NCBI GenBank assembly: GCA_902491055.1
Contig: CABUGI010000009.1
Coordinates: forward strand, 1 to 36,759
Source of the DNA: an uncultured Collinsella sp.
GTDB taxonomy: Bacteria; Actinomycetota; Coriobacteriia; Coriobacteriales; Coriobacteriaceae
DNA: 36,759 nucleotides
Direction: 5' to 3'
This document shows, one piece after another, positions 14,556 through 23,032 of this stretch (position 1 is its first letter; each line of letters begins with the position of its first letter). Position numbers and translations under genes: made by a program. The notes beneath the pieces are model-generated. The model worked only from the letters and a program-made list of their open reading frames with translations. It was not told the origin of the DNA and did not search any database.

Positions 14556-15347
14556 ATGATTCATATCGTTGGCGCAGGTTCGGGCGCCGCCGACCTTATC
14601 ACGCTTCGCGGGGCGCGTCTTCTGCGCGCGGCCGACGTGGTCGTTTGGGCGGGGAGCCTTGTGAACCCCGAGCTGCTCGCCGAGTGCAAGGAATCCTGCG
14701 TCGTCTACGACAGCGCGCACATGACCTTGGAGGAAGTGCTCGACGTGATGTGCGCGGCGGATGCGCGGGGCGAGGAAGTGGTGCGCCTGCACACGGGCGA
14801 CCCGTGCCTGTACGGCGCCATCCAGGAGCAGATGGACGCACTCGACGCGCGCGGCGTGGACTACGAGGTGGTGCCCGGCGTGTCGAGCTTTTGCGGTGCC
14901 GCGGCGGCGCTTCGCCAGGAATACACGCTGCCGGGAATCAGCCAGTCGGTCGTGATCACGCGGCTTTCCGGGCGCACCCCCATGCCCGCGGGCGAGGGCA
15001 TGCGCACCATGGCGGAAAGCGGCTCGACTATGGTCATCTTCCTGAGCTCGGGTATGCTCGCCGAGCTTTCCGCCGAGCTTTTGGCTGCGGGCCGCAGCTC
15101 CGACGAGCCGGCGGCGCTCGTGTACAAGGCGACCTGGCCTGAGGAGCGCGTGGTGCGATGCACAGTGGGCACGCTCGCCGATGCGGGCGCGCGAGAGGGC
15201 ATCGACCGCACGGCGCTCGTGGTGGTGGGCCGCGTGCTCGGAGCTCGCGGCAGGCTTGCACACAACGGCGCGCAAGCGGAGTCGTACGAGCGCAGCAAGC
15301 TTTACGACCCTTCGTTTTCCACGGGGTATCGGAAGGCGAGCAGCTAG
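14556..15347 (+). CDS. cbiF: Cobalt-precorrin-4 C11-methyltransferase
   Basis: CbiF adds the C11 methyl group from S-adenosylmethionine to cobalt-precorrin-4. The 263-residue product begins with the tetrapyrrole methyltransferase signature IHIVGAGSGAADLITLRGAR. It has the CbiF/CobM-specific VVWAGSLVNPELL segment and the SAM-binding HTGDPCLYGAIQEQ (GDP at ~81-83), followed by VPGVSSFCGAAA. The ATG at 14556 follows GGGAAGG; the frame is open from 14412 but those codons look unlike the family. It is the first gene of the long plus-strand cobalamin operon and ends two bases before the cbiD start. Confidence 0.95.
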   Translation: MIHIVGAGSGAADLITLRGARLLRAADVVVWAGSLVNPELLAECKESCVVYDSAHMTLEEVLDVMCAADARGEEVVRLHTGDPCLYGAIQEQMDALDARGVDYEVVPGVSSFCGAAAALRQEYTLPGISQSVVITRLSGRTPMPAGEGMRTMAESGSTMVIFLSSGMLAELSAELLAAGRSSDEPAALVYKATWPEERVVRCTVGTLADAGAREGIDRTALVVVGRVLGARGRLAHNGAQAESYERSKLYDPSFSTGYRKASS

Positions 15348-15348
15348 C

Positions 15349-16533
15349 GTGGCCTTCGAGCACTACATATATACCGGGACGACCCGCCTGCGCTGCGGCT
15401 ACACCACGGGGAGCTGCGCCGCGCTCGCGGCGAAGGCGGCCTGCGAGATGCTCTTGTCACGAAAGCCCGTCGGCCTCGTGTCGATCGTCACCCCCGGCGG
15501 GCTGCCCGTCGAGGCGAACGTGGTCGACGCATGCATCGGCGAGGGGTGCGCCCAGTGCGCCGTGCGAAAGGACGCAGGCGACGATGCCGATGTGACTGAC
15601 GGCGTACTCGTGTACGCGCACGTGGAACATGCGGGGTCGGGCACGGGTGCTGCGGGCAGCAAGGACGTGCCCGCGCGCGAATCGGAAGTTTCCGTCGATG
15701 GCGGCGTGGGCGTGGGGCGCGTGACATTGCCCGGGCTCGAGCAGCCGGTGGGGGCGGCCGCCATCAACGCGACGCCGCGCGCGATGATCACTTCGGCGGT
15801 GCGCGAGGTGTGCGCCGCGCACGGCTTTTCTGGAAATATTGCTGTGACGATTTCGGTACCCGAGGGTGTTGCCCTTGCCAAAAAGACCTTCAACCCGCAT
15901 CTGGGGATAGAGGGCGGCATCTCCATCCTGGGCACGACGGGCATCGTCGAGCCGCGCAGCCTCGCTGCCTTGCGCGACAGCATCGAGCTCGAGATCCGGC
16001 AGCATGCGGCTATGGGGCGGCGCGGAGTCGTGCTCACGCCCGGCAACTACGGCGGGCAGTTCATCTCGGGGCATTTCCACCTAAACGGTGCGCCGGTGGT
16101 CTTCATCTCCAACTTTGTGGGCGATGCGATTGACTGCTGCGTTCGCGAGGGATTTACCAATGTCCTTCTTGTGGGACACATCGGCAAGTTGGTGAAGGTC
16201 GCGGGCGGCATCATGGACACCCATTCGCGTACCGCCGACTGCCGCGCGGAGATTCTGGCCGCCCACGCGGCCATGGCCGGCGCGGGCGCGAAGACCGTGC
16301 GCGAGATCATGTCGTCCGTCACGACCACGGCGGCGCTCGAGGTAATCGAGGCCGCCGGCGTTGGGGACGCTGCGCGCGCCTCGCTCGCTGCGGCAATTGA
16401 GGACAGGTTGCGCCGCCGCGCGGCGGGCGCATGCGACATCGCCGCGGTCGTGTTCGACGCCGAGCGCCGCGAGCTTTTCCGCACGTCGGGCGCCGATGCA
16501 GTTATCGGGAAATTGGGGGCGACGTATGAGTAA
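15349..16533 (+). CDS. cbiD: Cobalt-precorrin-5B C1-methyltransferase
   Basis: CbiD methylates C1 of the corrin ring in the anaerobic pathway. The 394-residue product carries the hallmark LRCGYTTGSCAALAAKAA near the N terminus. Further family segments are VTLPGLEQPVGAAAINATPR, ISILGTTGIVEPRS and VGHIGKLVKVAGGIMDTHSR. The start is GTG at 15349, one base after the cbiF stop, with GGAAGGCGAG upstream; no ATG is available in the right place. Its last eight bases overlap the cbiL remnant, typical of the tight packing of this operon. Confidence 0.95.
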   Translation: MAFEHYIYTGTTRLRCGYTTGSCAALAAKAACEMLLSRKPVGLVSIVTPGGLPVEANVVDACIGEGCAQCAVRKDAGDDADVTDGVLVYAHVEHAGSGTGAAGSKDVPARESEVSVDGGVGVGRVTLPGLEQPVGAAAINATPRAMITSAVREVCAAHGFSGNIAVTISVPEGVALAKKTFNPHLGIEGGISILGTTGIVEPRSLAALRDSIELEIRQHAAMGRRGVVLTPGNYGGQFISGHFHLNGAPVVFISNFVGDAIDCCVREGFTNVLLVGHIGKLVKVAGGIMDTHSRTADCRAEILAAHAAMAGAGAKTVREIMSSVTTTAALEVIEAAGVGDAARASLAAAIEDRLRRRAAGACDIAAVVFDAERRELFRTSGADAVIGKLGATYE

Positions 16534-16759
16534 AGGCGTTCTGTACGGGGTGCGCCGTGCAATCGGCTGGCCGGGGACGAAGGTGGTCATGAAGGCGCGC
16601 CGCTCGCTTGCGGACACGAAGCGCTTCCTTTGCGAGGAGGGTGCCTTCGACGGTGCCGAGCTTGTAGAGGACTGTGGGCTTCCGGGCGAGCGCGTGTACC
16701 GTTCGCTCGACGATGTGCCCGATCGGGGCAGCTACTTCTCGACGATGGTGGTGCGCTAG
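16526..16759 (+). pseudogene. cbiL: Internally deleted cbiL (cobalt-factor II C20-methyltransferase) remnant
   Basis: The 77-codon open frame starts MSKGVLYGV, like the first residues of CbiL (xxGxLYGVGVGPGDP). It then jumps to PGTKVVMKARRSLADTKRFL and VEDCGLPGERVYRSLDDVP, ending SYFSTMVVR, which matches the last ~60 residues of CbiL. Full-length CbiL is about 230-240 residues, so roughly 155-160 codons are missing, in frame. The lost part holds the GVGPGDP loop, the GDP SAM-binding motif and the active site. The product cannot be a working methyltransferase. Start and stop still overlap cbiD and abut cbiG, so translational coupling is preserved. The assignment rests on motif recall, not an alignment; an alternative is a small unrelated protein, which I find less likely. 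Confidence 0.75.
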
Positions 16760-17893
16760 ATGAGGGTTTCCTGCATAGCGTTCACTGAGAGGGGGTATGC
16801 GTTGGCGGTGCGCACCGCACACGCGCTTTCCGATTGCGCGCAGACAGGTGAAGACGACCCTGGCTGGGACGTTTCCGTTTCGCGCGGGTTCGGCGAGGGG
16901 AAGGCCGACCTGCGCGCATGGACGGCGCTCGCGTGGGAAGCGTCGGACGCGCTTCTGTTCGTGGGCGCGGCGGGCATCGCCGTGCGGGCGATCGCGCCGC
17001 ATGTCGCCTCGAAGGCAAACGATCCCGCGGTTGTGGCGATCGACGAGGCGGGGCGCTTTGCCGTCCCGCTTTTGTCGGGGCATTTGGGCGGTGCGAACGA
17101 GCTTGCGCAAACTGTGGCACGCGCGGCAGGGGCCATCCCCGTCATCACCACGGCGACCGACGTCCGCGGCGTGTGGGCGGTGGATACGTGGGCGCGCTGT
17201 GCGGGGCTCGCCGTTTCGAATCCCGAGGCCATCAAGCGAGTGTCGGCGCGGCTGCTTTCGGGCGGGCGCGTGGCGCTCTATTCCGACATGCCGATTTCGG
17301 GACAGCCGCCTGAGGGGGTTGACATTGCGTCCGACCGCGCTCGGGCCGATATCGTCGTGTCACCGTTCGCTGGCGCGAATGCAGGTGCGTTCGTTCGCGC
17401 GGCGGAGACAACGGGCGAGGTCGTGCCCGCCGGTGAAACTGGGAAGCCAGCGTGCGTGCGGTCGCAGGCGCCTGCGCCCGAGCCGCTTCGCCTTGTCGTG
17501 CCCTGCATCGTTGCGGGCATAGGGTGCCGTCGCGGTGCGTGCGCCGAAGCGATCGGGGAGGCGTTTCTTCTCGCGTGCGGGCAGGCGGGCATCTCGCCTT
17601 CGGCCGTGCGCGAGGCGGCGACGATCGACGTGAAGGCGCACGAGGAGGGTCTGCTCGCCTTCTGCCGCGCGCGCAATATCCCGCTTACGACGTATTCCGC
17701 AGAGGAGTTGTCGCAGGTCGAAGGCAGCGTTTCGCCATCTGATTTCGTGCGCGCGACGGTGGGGGTCGACAACGTGTGCGAGCGCGCGGCGCTCGTGGAC
17801 GGGGGCAAACTTATCTTCCCGAAGCTCGCTCACGGCGGCGTGACCGTTGCGTTTTCCAAGGTAACTATCGAACTTTCGTTTAAGGAGCGGTGA
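16760..17893 (+). CDS. cbiG: Cobalt-precorrin-5A hydrolase
   Basis: CbiG opens the delta-lactone of cobalt-precorrin-5A and releases the C20 two-carbon unit as acetaldehyde. The 377-residue protein shows the CbiG N-terminal domain (LLFVGAAGIAVRAIAPHV and PLLSGHLGGANELA), a mid region, and the C-terminal domain (VAGIGCRRGACAEAIGEAF, then DVKAHEEGLLAFC). The ATG directly follows the stop of the cbiL remnant (TAGATG). Its TGA overlaps the next ATG. CbiG acts on a C20-methylated substrate, so loss of CbiL upstream would leave it without one unless another CbiL exists. Confidence 0.94.
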   Translation: MRVSCIAFTERGYALAVRTAHALSDCAQTGEDDPGWDVSVSRGFGEGKADLRAWTALAWEASDALLFVGAAGIAVRAIAPHVASKANDPAVVAIDEAGRFAVPLLSGHLGGANELAQTVARAAGAIPVITTATDVRGVWAVDTWARCAGLAVSNPEAIKRVSARLLSGGRVALYSDMPISGQPPEGVDIASDRARADIVVSPFAGANAGAFVRAAETTGEVVPAGETGKPACVRSQAPAPEPLRLVVPCIVAGIGCRRGACAEAIGEAFLLACGQAGISPSAVREAATIDVKAHEEGLLAFCRARNIPLTTYSAEELSQVEGSVSPSDFVRATVGVDNVCERAALVDGGKLIFPKLAHGGVTVAFSKVTIELSFKER

Positions 17894-18636
17894 TGGGAAA
17901 GCTCTTCGTGGTGGGGATCGGCCCGGGCGGCCCCGACGGCATGACGATTGCGGCTCGGCGCGCGCTCGAGGCGGCCGACATCGTTGTGGGGTACACGAGA
18001 TACGTGGAGCTCGCGCTCGCCGCCGTGCCCGACGCGGCGCATCTCGCGACGCCGATGATGCACGAGGTCGAACGGTGCCGCCTGGCGCTTTCGCGCGCGC
18101 AGAGCGGAGAAGCCGTGGCGCTCGTGTGCAGCGGTGACGCGGGCGTGTACGGCATGGCGAGTCCCGTGCTGGAGCTTGCGGAGGATTACCCAGATGTAGA
18201 CGTGGAAGTTATCGCCGGGGCCACCGCGGCTCAGAGCGGGTCGGCGGTGCTCGGCGCCCCGCTTGCCCACGACTTCGCGGTCGTGTCGCTCTCCGACTTG
18301 CTCACGCCGTGGGAGGTCATCGAGCGCAGGCTCGCCGCCGTGGCGAGCGCCGACTTCTGCATCTGTTTGTACAACCCGCGCAGCAGAAAGCGCGCCGACA
18401 GGCTCTCGCGCGCGGCGAAGATTATGCTCGAATGGAAGGCCCCCGACACGCTCTGCGGCTGGGTACGCAACATCGGGCGCGAGGGGCAGCAGTCGGGCAT
18501 GTGCAGGCTCTCCGAGCTGGGGGAGTTCGACGCCGACATGTTCACCACCGTGTTCGTCGGCAACGCGGACACGAAGCGCGTAGGCAGCCGTATGGTCACG
18601 CCGCGCGGGTATCGGGAGATTCCATGCGAAAGGTAA
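17893..18636 (+). CDS. cbiH: Cobalt-factor III C17-methyltransferase
   Basis: CbiH methylates C17 and drives ring contraction. The 247-residue protein starts KLFVVGIGPGGPDGMTIAAR, has VVGYTRYVEL typical of CbiH/CobJ, and the SAM motif VCSGDAGVYGMASPVLE. Next come DFAVVSLSDLLTPWEVIERR and the YNPRSRKR segment, also family hallmarks. I use the ATG at 17893, overlapping the cbiG stop, with AAGGAG just upstream; a GTG one codon earlier is an alternative. Its substrate is the product of CbiL, the one broken enzyme in this operon. Confidence 0.95.
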   Translation: MGKLFVVGIGPGGPDGMTIAARRALEAADIVVGYTRYVELALAAVPDAAHLATPMMHEVERCRLALSRAQSGEAVALVCSGDAGVYGMASPVLELAEDYPDVDVEVIAGATAAQSGSAVLGAPLAHDFAVVSLSDLLTPWEVIERRLAAVASADFCICLYNPRSRKRADRLSRAAKIMLEWKAPDTLCGWVRNIGREGQQSGMCRLSELGEFDADMFTTVFVGNADTKRVGSRMVTPRGYREIPCER

Positions 18637-19973
18637 CGATCATCGGGGCGGGGCCCGGAAACCCCGACTTGCTCTCGCGTGCGGCGCTCGACGCGATCGA
18701 TATCGCCGACGTGGTCATCGGTGCTCATCGCGCGCTTGCCGGCATCGACGTGCCGCCCGACGTGGTGAGATGCGAGCTCGTGAAGACGGCGGACATCGTC
18801 GCCGCGCTCACCGATGCGGCGTCGTGGCAGCGCGCCGTGGTCGTGATGACGGGCGATGTGGGGCTGTTCAGCGGCGCGCGCCGCCTGGTGGAGGCGCTCT
18901 CCGGCGACGCGCAGGTGGACGTGCGCGTCATCCCCGGCATAAGCTCAGCGTCGTATCTCGCCGCGCGCCTCGCGCGTCCATGGCAGGATTGGCGCTTCGC
19001 GAGCGCTCACGGCGTGGCGTGCGACATCGTGGCCGAGGCCGAGCGCGCAGGTGAGCTCTTCCTCGCCACGTCGGGCGGGGAAGACCCCTCGCGGCTTTCG
19101 GGCGAGCTTGTGCAGGCGGGCTTCGGGAACGCGCGCGTGACGGTGGCCGAGCGCCTGTCGTACCCCGACGAGCGCATCACCTGCGCGACCGCAAGTGAAA
19201 TCGCAGGTCAGACGTTCGACGACTTGAACGTGATGCTTATCGAGCCCGCAGGCGGCGCCGGGTCGCCCGCGCGCTCTAGCGCAGCCTCCGAGGCGCCGGC
19301 CGACGCGTCTGCGCCCGCGGCGGCTTCTTCCGCGGCGGACTCTGCGGACGCATCCCGCGCCGCGAGCTCCCGCTGGCCGTACGCTTCCTCGGGCATTCCC
19401 GACGAGCTCTTCATCCGCGGCGACGTTCCCATGACCAAGCAGGAGGTGCGCGCCGTCGCGCTCGCGAAGCTGCGCCTTTCCGCGACCGACACCGTGTGGG
19501 ACGTCGGCGCCGGCACGGGGAGCGTGTCGATCGAGGCGGCGCTCGTCGCGCGAGCGGGGTCGGTATGGGCGGTCGAGCGCAACGCGGCCGGCGTGCGGCT
19601 CATCCGAGAGAACGCGGATGCATTCGGCTGCGGCAACGTGCATGCGGTCCCCGGTGTCGCCCCCGAAGCGCTCGCGAAACTGCCCGTCCCCGACGCCGTG
19701 TTCGTCGGCGGGAGCGCGGGCGAGCTTCCCTCCATCGTGGAGGCGGCGCTCGAGAAAAACTCGCAGGTTCGCCTGTGCGTGCCATGCGTCACCGTTGAGA
19801 CACTCACCGAGGCGTGCGCGCTCCTCTCGGGTTCGCGCTTTAAGGAGTTCGAGGCGTGCCAGGTGTCGGCCGCCCGCGCCGAGGCTGTAGGCTCGCACCA
19901 TCTTATGAAGGCGCAAAACCCCGTGTTCCTCGTCAGCGCGCGTGGTGCAGGTGGGGAAGGCGGCGCCCGATGA
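18624..19973 (+). CDS. cbiET: Fused cobalt-precorrin-7 C5-methyltransferase / cobalt-precorrin-6B C15-methyltransferase (CbiE-CbiT)
   Basis: The 449-residue protein joins two enzymes, as CobL does in the aerobic pathway. Residues 1-~208 are CbiE, with VTIIGAGPGNPDLLS, the SAM loop MTGDVGLFSGARRL and IPGISSASYLAARL. A long Ala/Ser/Asp-rich linker spans ~212-250. Residues ~258-445 are CbiT, with GIPDELF, MTKQEVRA and the Rossmann SAM motif VWDVGAGTGSVSIEAAL, and catalyse C15 methylation with decarboxylation of the C12 acetate. The ATG at 18624 lies inside the end of cbiH (13-base overlap). The linker suggests two independently folded domains. Confidence 0.94.
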   Translation: MRKVTIIGAGPGNPDLLSRAALDAIDIADVVIGAHRALAGIDVPPDVVRCELVKTADIVAALTDAASWQRAVVVMTGDVGLFSGARRLVEALSGDAQVDVRVIPGISSASYLAARLARPWQDWRFASAHGVACDIVAEAERAGELFLATSGGEDPSRLSGELVQAGFGNARVTVAERLSYPDERITCATASEIAGQTFDDLNVMLIEPAGGAGSPARSSAASEAPADASAPAAASSAADSADASRAASSRWPYASSGIPDELFIRGDVPMTKQEVRAVALAKLRLSATDTVWDVGAGTGSVSIEAALVARAGSVWAVERNAAGVRLIRENADAFGCGNVHAVPGVAPEALAKLPVPDAVFVGGSAGELPSIVEAALEKNSQVRLCVPCVTVETLTEACALLSGSRFKEFEACQVSAARAEAVGSHHLMKAQNPVFLVSARGAGGEGGAR

Positions 19974-21352
19974 GCACGTCCATCCCGCACTTCATGGTCG
20001 CTGCGCCCTCGAGCGGGAGCGGCAAGACGGTCGTAACGTGCGCGCTCCTTCGCGCGCTCGCGCGCCGCGGCCTTGCATGCGCGGCCTTCAAATGTGGCCC
20101 CGACTACATTGACCCGCTCTTTCATCGCCGCGTCGTGGGCGCGCGCTCGGGCAACTTAGACGGCTTCTTCACCGACGCCCCGACGCTGCGCGCCCTGCTC
20201 GCACGCGGCGCTGCGGGCGCGGATGTCGCGGTGCTCGAGGGGGCCATGGGCTTCTACGACGGCATGGCGCCCGGCGTGGCCGACGCAAGCAGCTACCAGG
20301 TTGCGCGCGACACGGAAACGCCGGTCGTTTTAGTGGTGAACGGGCGCGGGGCGTCTTTATCGCTCGCCGCCGTAATCCGCGGCATCGCTGAGTTCCTGCC
20401 TTGCGCGAACGTGCGCGGCGTCGTGCTGAACAAGACGAGCGCCGCTGCCTGCGCCTACGCGGCGCCTGCGATCGAGAAGCGCACGGGCGTCGCGGTTTTG
20501 GGGAATATCCCCGCCGACGAGGCGTTCTCGCTCGAAAGCCGGCATCTGGGGCTTGTGACCGCCGGCGAGGTCGAGCAGCTCTCCGCGCGCATCGACAAGA
20601 TGGCCGAGCTGGTGGAAAAGAGCGTCGACGTCGACCGCTTGCTCAAAATAGCGGCGACGGCACCCGATATCCGCGAGGAACCTTACCGGTTGGAGCCGAT
20701 CGCGGGAGCGCGGCCCATCGTCGCCGTCGCGCGTGACGAGGCGTTCTCGTTCTACTACGAGGAGAACCTGCGCGCGCTCGAGGACCTGGGTTGCGAGCTG
20801 GCCTTTTTCAGCCCCCTGTGCGATAGCGAGTTGCCCCGGGGGACAAGCGCCCTCTATCTGGGGGGCGGCTACCCGGAGCTTCATGCGCGGCAGCTCTCCG
20901 AGAACGCGCCGATGCGCGAGGCGGTGCGGCGCGCGGTGGAATCCGGCATGCCGACGGTCGCTGAATGCGGTGGGTTTCTGTACCTGCAGCGCGAAATCGC
21001 CGATAGCGAGGGGCGGCGCTGGCCTGTTGCGGGCGCCCTTGAGGGCGCAAGCGAGAACGGGGGAAGGCTGTCCCATTTCGGGTACGTGGAGCTCACTTCC
21101 CAACGCGACGGGCTCTACGGGCCGCGCGGCACACGCATCCGCGCGCACGAGTTCCACTACTGGCAGTCCACCTGCCCGGGCGGCGACTTTTGGGCGCAAA
21201 AGCCCCGGCGCGACAAAGGCTGGCCGTGCATGACGACTACCCCGTCCCTGGTTGCGGGCTTCCCGCATGTGTACTATCCTGCGAACCCCGACGTTGCGCG
21301 CGCGTTCGCGTCTGCCGCAGCGTCGTTCGCAGAGAGGAGACGGCATGGCTGA
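19970..21352 (+). CDS. cbiA: Cobyrinate a,c-diamide synthase
   Basis: CbiA amidates the a and c side chains of cobyrinate using glutamine and ATP. The 460-residue protein has the N-terminal dethiobiotin-synthetase-like ATP domain with APSSGSGKT (residues 12-20), FKCGPDYIDPLFH and VLEGAMGFYDG. The C-terminal class I glutamine amidotransferase domain carries YLGGGYPELHA and the nucleophile motif AECGGFLYLQ. FHYWQS lies near the end. ATGA overlap with cbiET at the start and an eight-base overlap with cobT at the end show strict operon organisation. Confidence 0.95.
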   Translation: MSTSIPHFMVAAPSSGSGKTVVTCALLRALARRGLACAAFKCGPDYIDPLFHRRVVGARSGNLDGFFTDAPTLRALLARGAAGADVAVLEGAMGFYDGMAPGVADASSYQVARDTETPVVLVVNGRGASLSLAAVIRGIAEFLPCANVRGVVLNKTSAAACAYAAPAIEKRTGVAVLGNIPADEAFSLESRHLGLVTAGEVEQLSARIDKMAELVEKSVDVDRLLKIAATAPDIREEPYRLEPIAGARPIVAVARDEAFSFYYEENLRALEDLGCELAFFSPLCDSELPRGTSALYLGGGYPELHARQLSENAPMREAVRRAVESGMPTVAECGGFLYLQREIADSEGRRWPVAGALEGASENGGRLSHFGYVELTSQRDGLYGPRGTRIRAHEFHYWQSTCPGGDFWAQKPRRDKGWPCMTTTPSLVAGFPHVYYPANPDVARAFASAAASFAERRRHG

Positions 21353-22487
21353 AGCAACCGAAACCGCGCTTGCCTGCATCCGCGAGGAAGTCGAGCGCGC
21401 GTTCTCGTCGGCGCCGGGCGCCGTGCTCGAAGCCGCGCTCTCCCGGATCGCGCCCGCAGACGAGTGCGCCCGCGCCGCCGCGTACGCCGCGTGGGACTCC
21501 ATCGCGCACCCCTTGGGGGGATTGGGCGACTTTGAAGATGCCGTCGCGCGTATCGCCGCAGCTCAGGGGAGCGCCGAGGTGGCCGAGTTTCCCCGTGCGC
21601 TCGCAGTATTCTTCTCCGACAACGGGGTCGTTGCCGAAGGCGTGTCGCAAAGCGGACAAGACGTGACGCGAGCCGTCGCGCGCAACATGTGCGAGGGAGC
21701 CACGAGCGCCTGCCGCATGGCGGCGTTCGCGGGTGCCGAGGTCGTGCCCGTCGACGTGGGTATGGCCCGGGGCATAGAAGACGCGCGCATGGTACGCGCG
21801 AACGTGCGGCGGGGGAGCGGCAACATCGCGCACGGCCCCGCTATGTCTCGCGATGGGGCTGTGCGCGCGATCGAGGTCGGAATCGCCGTCGCGTGCGGGC
21901 TTGCTCGCGCCGGCGTGCGCCTTCTCGCCGCGGGCGAGATGGGCATCGGCAACACGACCACCTCGGCGGCGGTGGCCGCAGTGCTCATCCGGGCGGACGC
22001 GCGGAGCCTCGTCGGCCGCGGCGCGGGGCTCTCGGACGCCTCGCTCGCGCGCAAGCGCGACGTGGTCGAGCGCGCTATCGACGCGAACTCGCTCGATCCC
22101 GCCGACCCGATCGACGTGCTCTCGAAGGTGGGCGGATTCGACATCGCGGCGATGTGCGGCTTCTACCTGGGAGCCGCGGCCTCGAAGGCGCCGGCGCTCC
22201 TCGACGGGGTCATATCCTGCACGGCGGCCTTGTGCGCGGCGCGCCTGTGTCCCAACGCCTTGGGCTACCTCGTGGGCACCCACGCATCAAGCGAACCCGC
22301 AAGCCAGGAGCTCCTTCGCGAGCTCGGTATAAAGGCACCCCTCGACGCAGGCATGCACTTGGGCGAGGGCGCGGGCGCCATGGCGTATCTGCCCCTTCTG
22401 GATTCGGCGCTGCGCGTGTACCGGGATGGGAAGACGTTCACGGCGACTGGCATGGCTGCTTACGAGCATTTCGAGGCCGGGAAATGA
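21345..22487 (+). CDS. cobT: Nicotinate-nucleotide:base phosphoribosyltransferase
   Basis: CobT activates the lower-ligand base (classically dimethylbenzimidazole) to its alpha-riboside phosphate. The 380-residue product shows FFSDNGVVAEGVSQSG, the conserved AAGEMGIGNTTTSAA, VGRGAGLSDASLARK and GGFDIAAMCGFYLGA. The catalytic LGEGAGAMAYLPLLD (Glu341) is near the C terminus. The ATG at 21345 follows AGAGAGGAG. The base it uses cannot be predicted here; no BluB or bza genes are in the window. Confidence 0.94.
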   Translation: MAEATETALACIREEVERAFSSAPGAVLEAALSRIAPADECARAAAYAAWDSIAHPLGGLGDFEDAVARIAAAQGSAEVAEFPRALAVFFSDNGVVAEGVSQSGQDVTRAVARNMCEGATSACRMAAFAGAEVVPVDVGMARGIEDARMVRANVRRGSGNIAHGPAMSRDGAVRAIEVGIAVACGLARAGVRLLAAGEMGIGNTTTSAAVAAVLIRADARSLVGRGAGLSDASLARKRDVVERAIDANSLDPADPIDVLSKVGGFDIAAMCGFYLGAAASKAPALLDGVISCTAALCAARLCPNALGYLVGTHASSEPASQELLRELGIKAPLDAGMHLGEGAGAMAYLPLLDSALRVYRDGKTFTATGMAAYEHFEAGK

Positions 22488-23032
22488 CGGTGACGCTCGT
22501 CATCGGCGCCGCCGCGAGCGGCAAGAGCGCCTACGCCGAGTCCCTGTGCCTCGGGCACGATGGCCCTCGCGTGTACCTGGCAACGATGGAGCCCTTCGGG
22601 GAAGAGGGCGCCCGCCGCATCGCGCGCCATCGGGCGCTGCGCGAGGGTAAGGGGTTTTCCACCCTCGAGCGCACGCGTGACGTGGGCGCCGCAGTGTCCG
22701 GGCTTCCGCGCGGCTGCACGCTTCTTTTGGAGGACGTGGGCAACCTGGTTGCGAACGAGCTCTTCGTGGAAGGCGGCTTGTCCCCACGTGACCCCGACGC
22801 TGCGGCGCGCGAGGTGCTCGGAGGCATCGAACGGCTCGCTCAGGCCGCTGCGTATACGGTGGTGGTCACCGTCGACGTGTTCGCCGATGGGATGCGCTAC
22901 GATGAGGGGACCGAGGCATGGAGGCGCGCGCTCGCGCGCGTGAACGCGGGCGTGGCGGCGCTGGCCGACCGCGCAGTCGAAGTGGTATGTGGGATTCCCG
23001 TGTGGATGAAAGGCGAAGGACCTACAAGGTGA
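22484..23032 (+). CDS. cobU: Adenosylcobinamide kinase/guanylyltransferase (CobU-like)
   Basis: CobU phosphorylates adenosylcobinamide and then attaches GMP. The 182-residue protein has a P-loop LVIGAAASGKSAYAES and the VYLATMEPFGEEGARRIARH segment with HRALR, which contains the histidine that carries GMP in CobU. The usual C-terminal NEVGxGxVP block is replaced by TVDVFADGMRYDEGTEAWRR, and the central region is also atypical, so it is a divergent member. It overlaps cobT (ATGA) and cobS (GTGA). A second CobU-like domain occurs two genes downstream and has kept the motif lost here. Confidence 0.85.
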   Translation: MTVTLVIGAAASGKSAYAESLCLGHDGPRVYLATMEPFGEEGARRIARHRALREGKGFSTLERTRDVGAAVSGLPRGCTLLLEDVGNLVANELFVEGGLSPRDPDAAAREVLGGIERLAQAAAYTVVVTVDVFADGMRYDEGTEAWRRALARVNAGVAALADRAVEVVCGIPVWMKGEGPTR

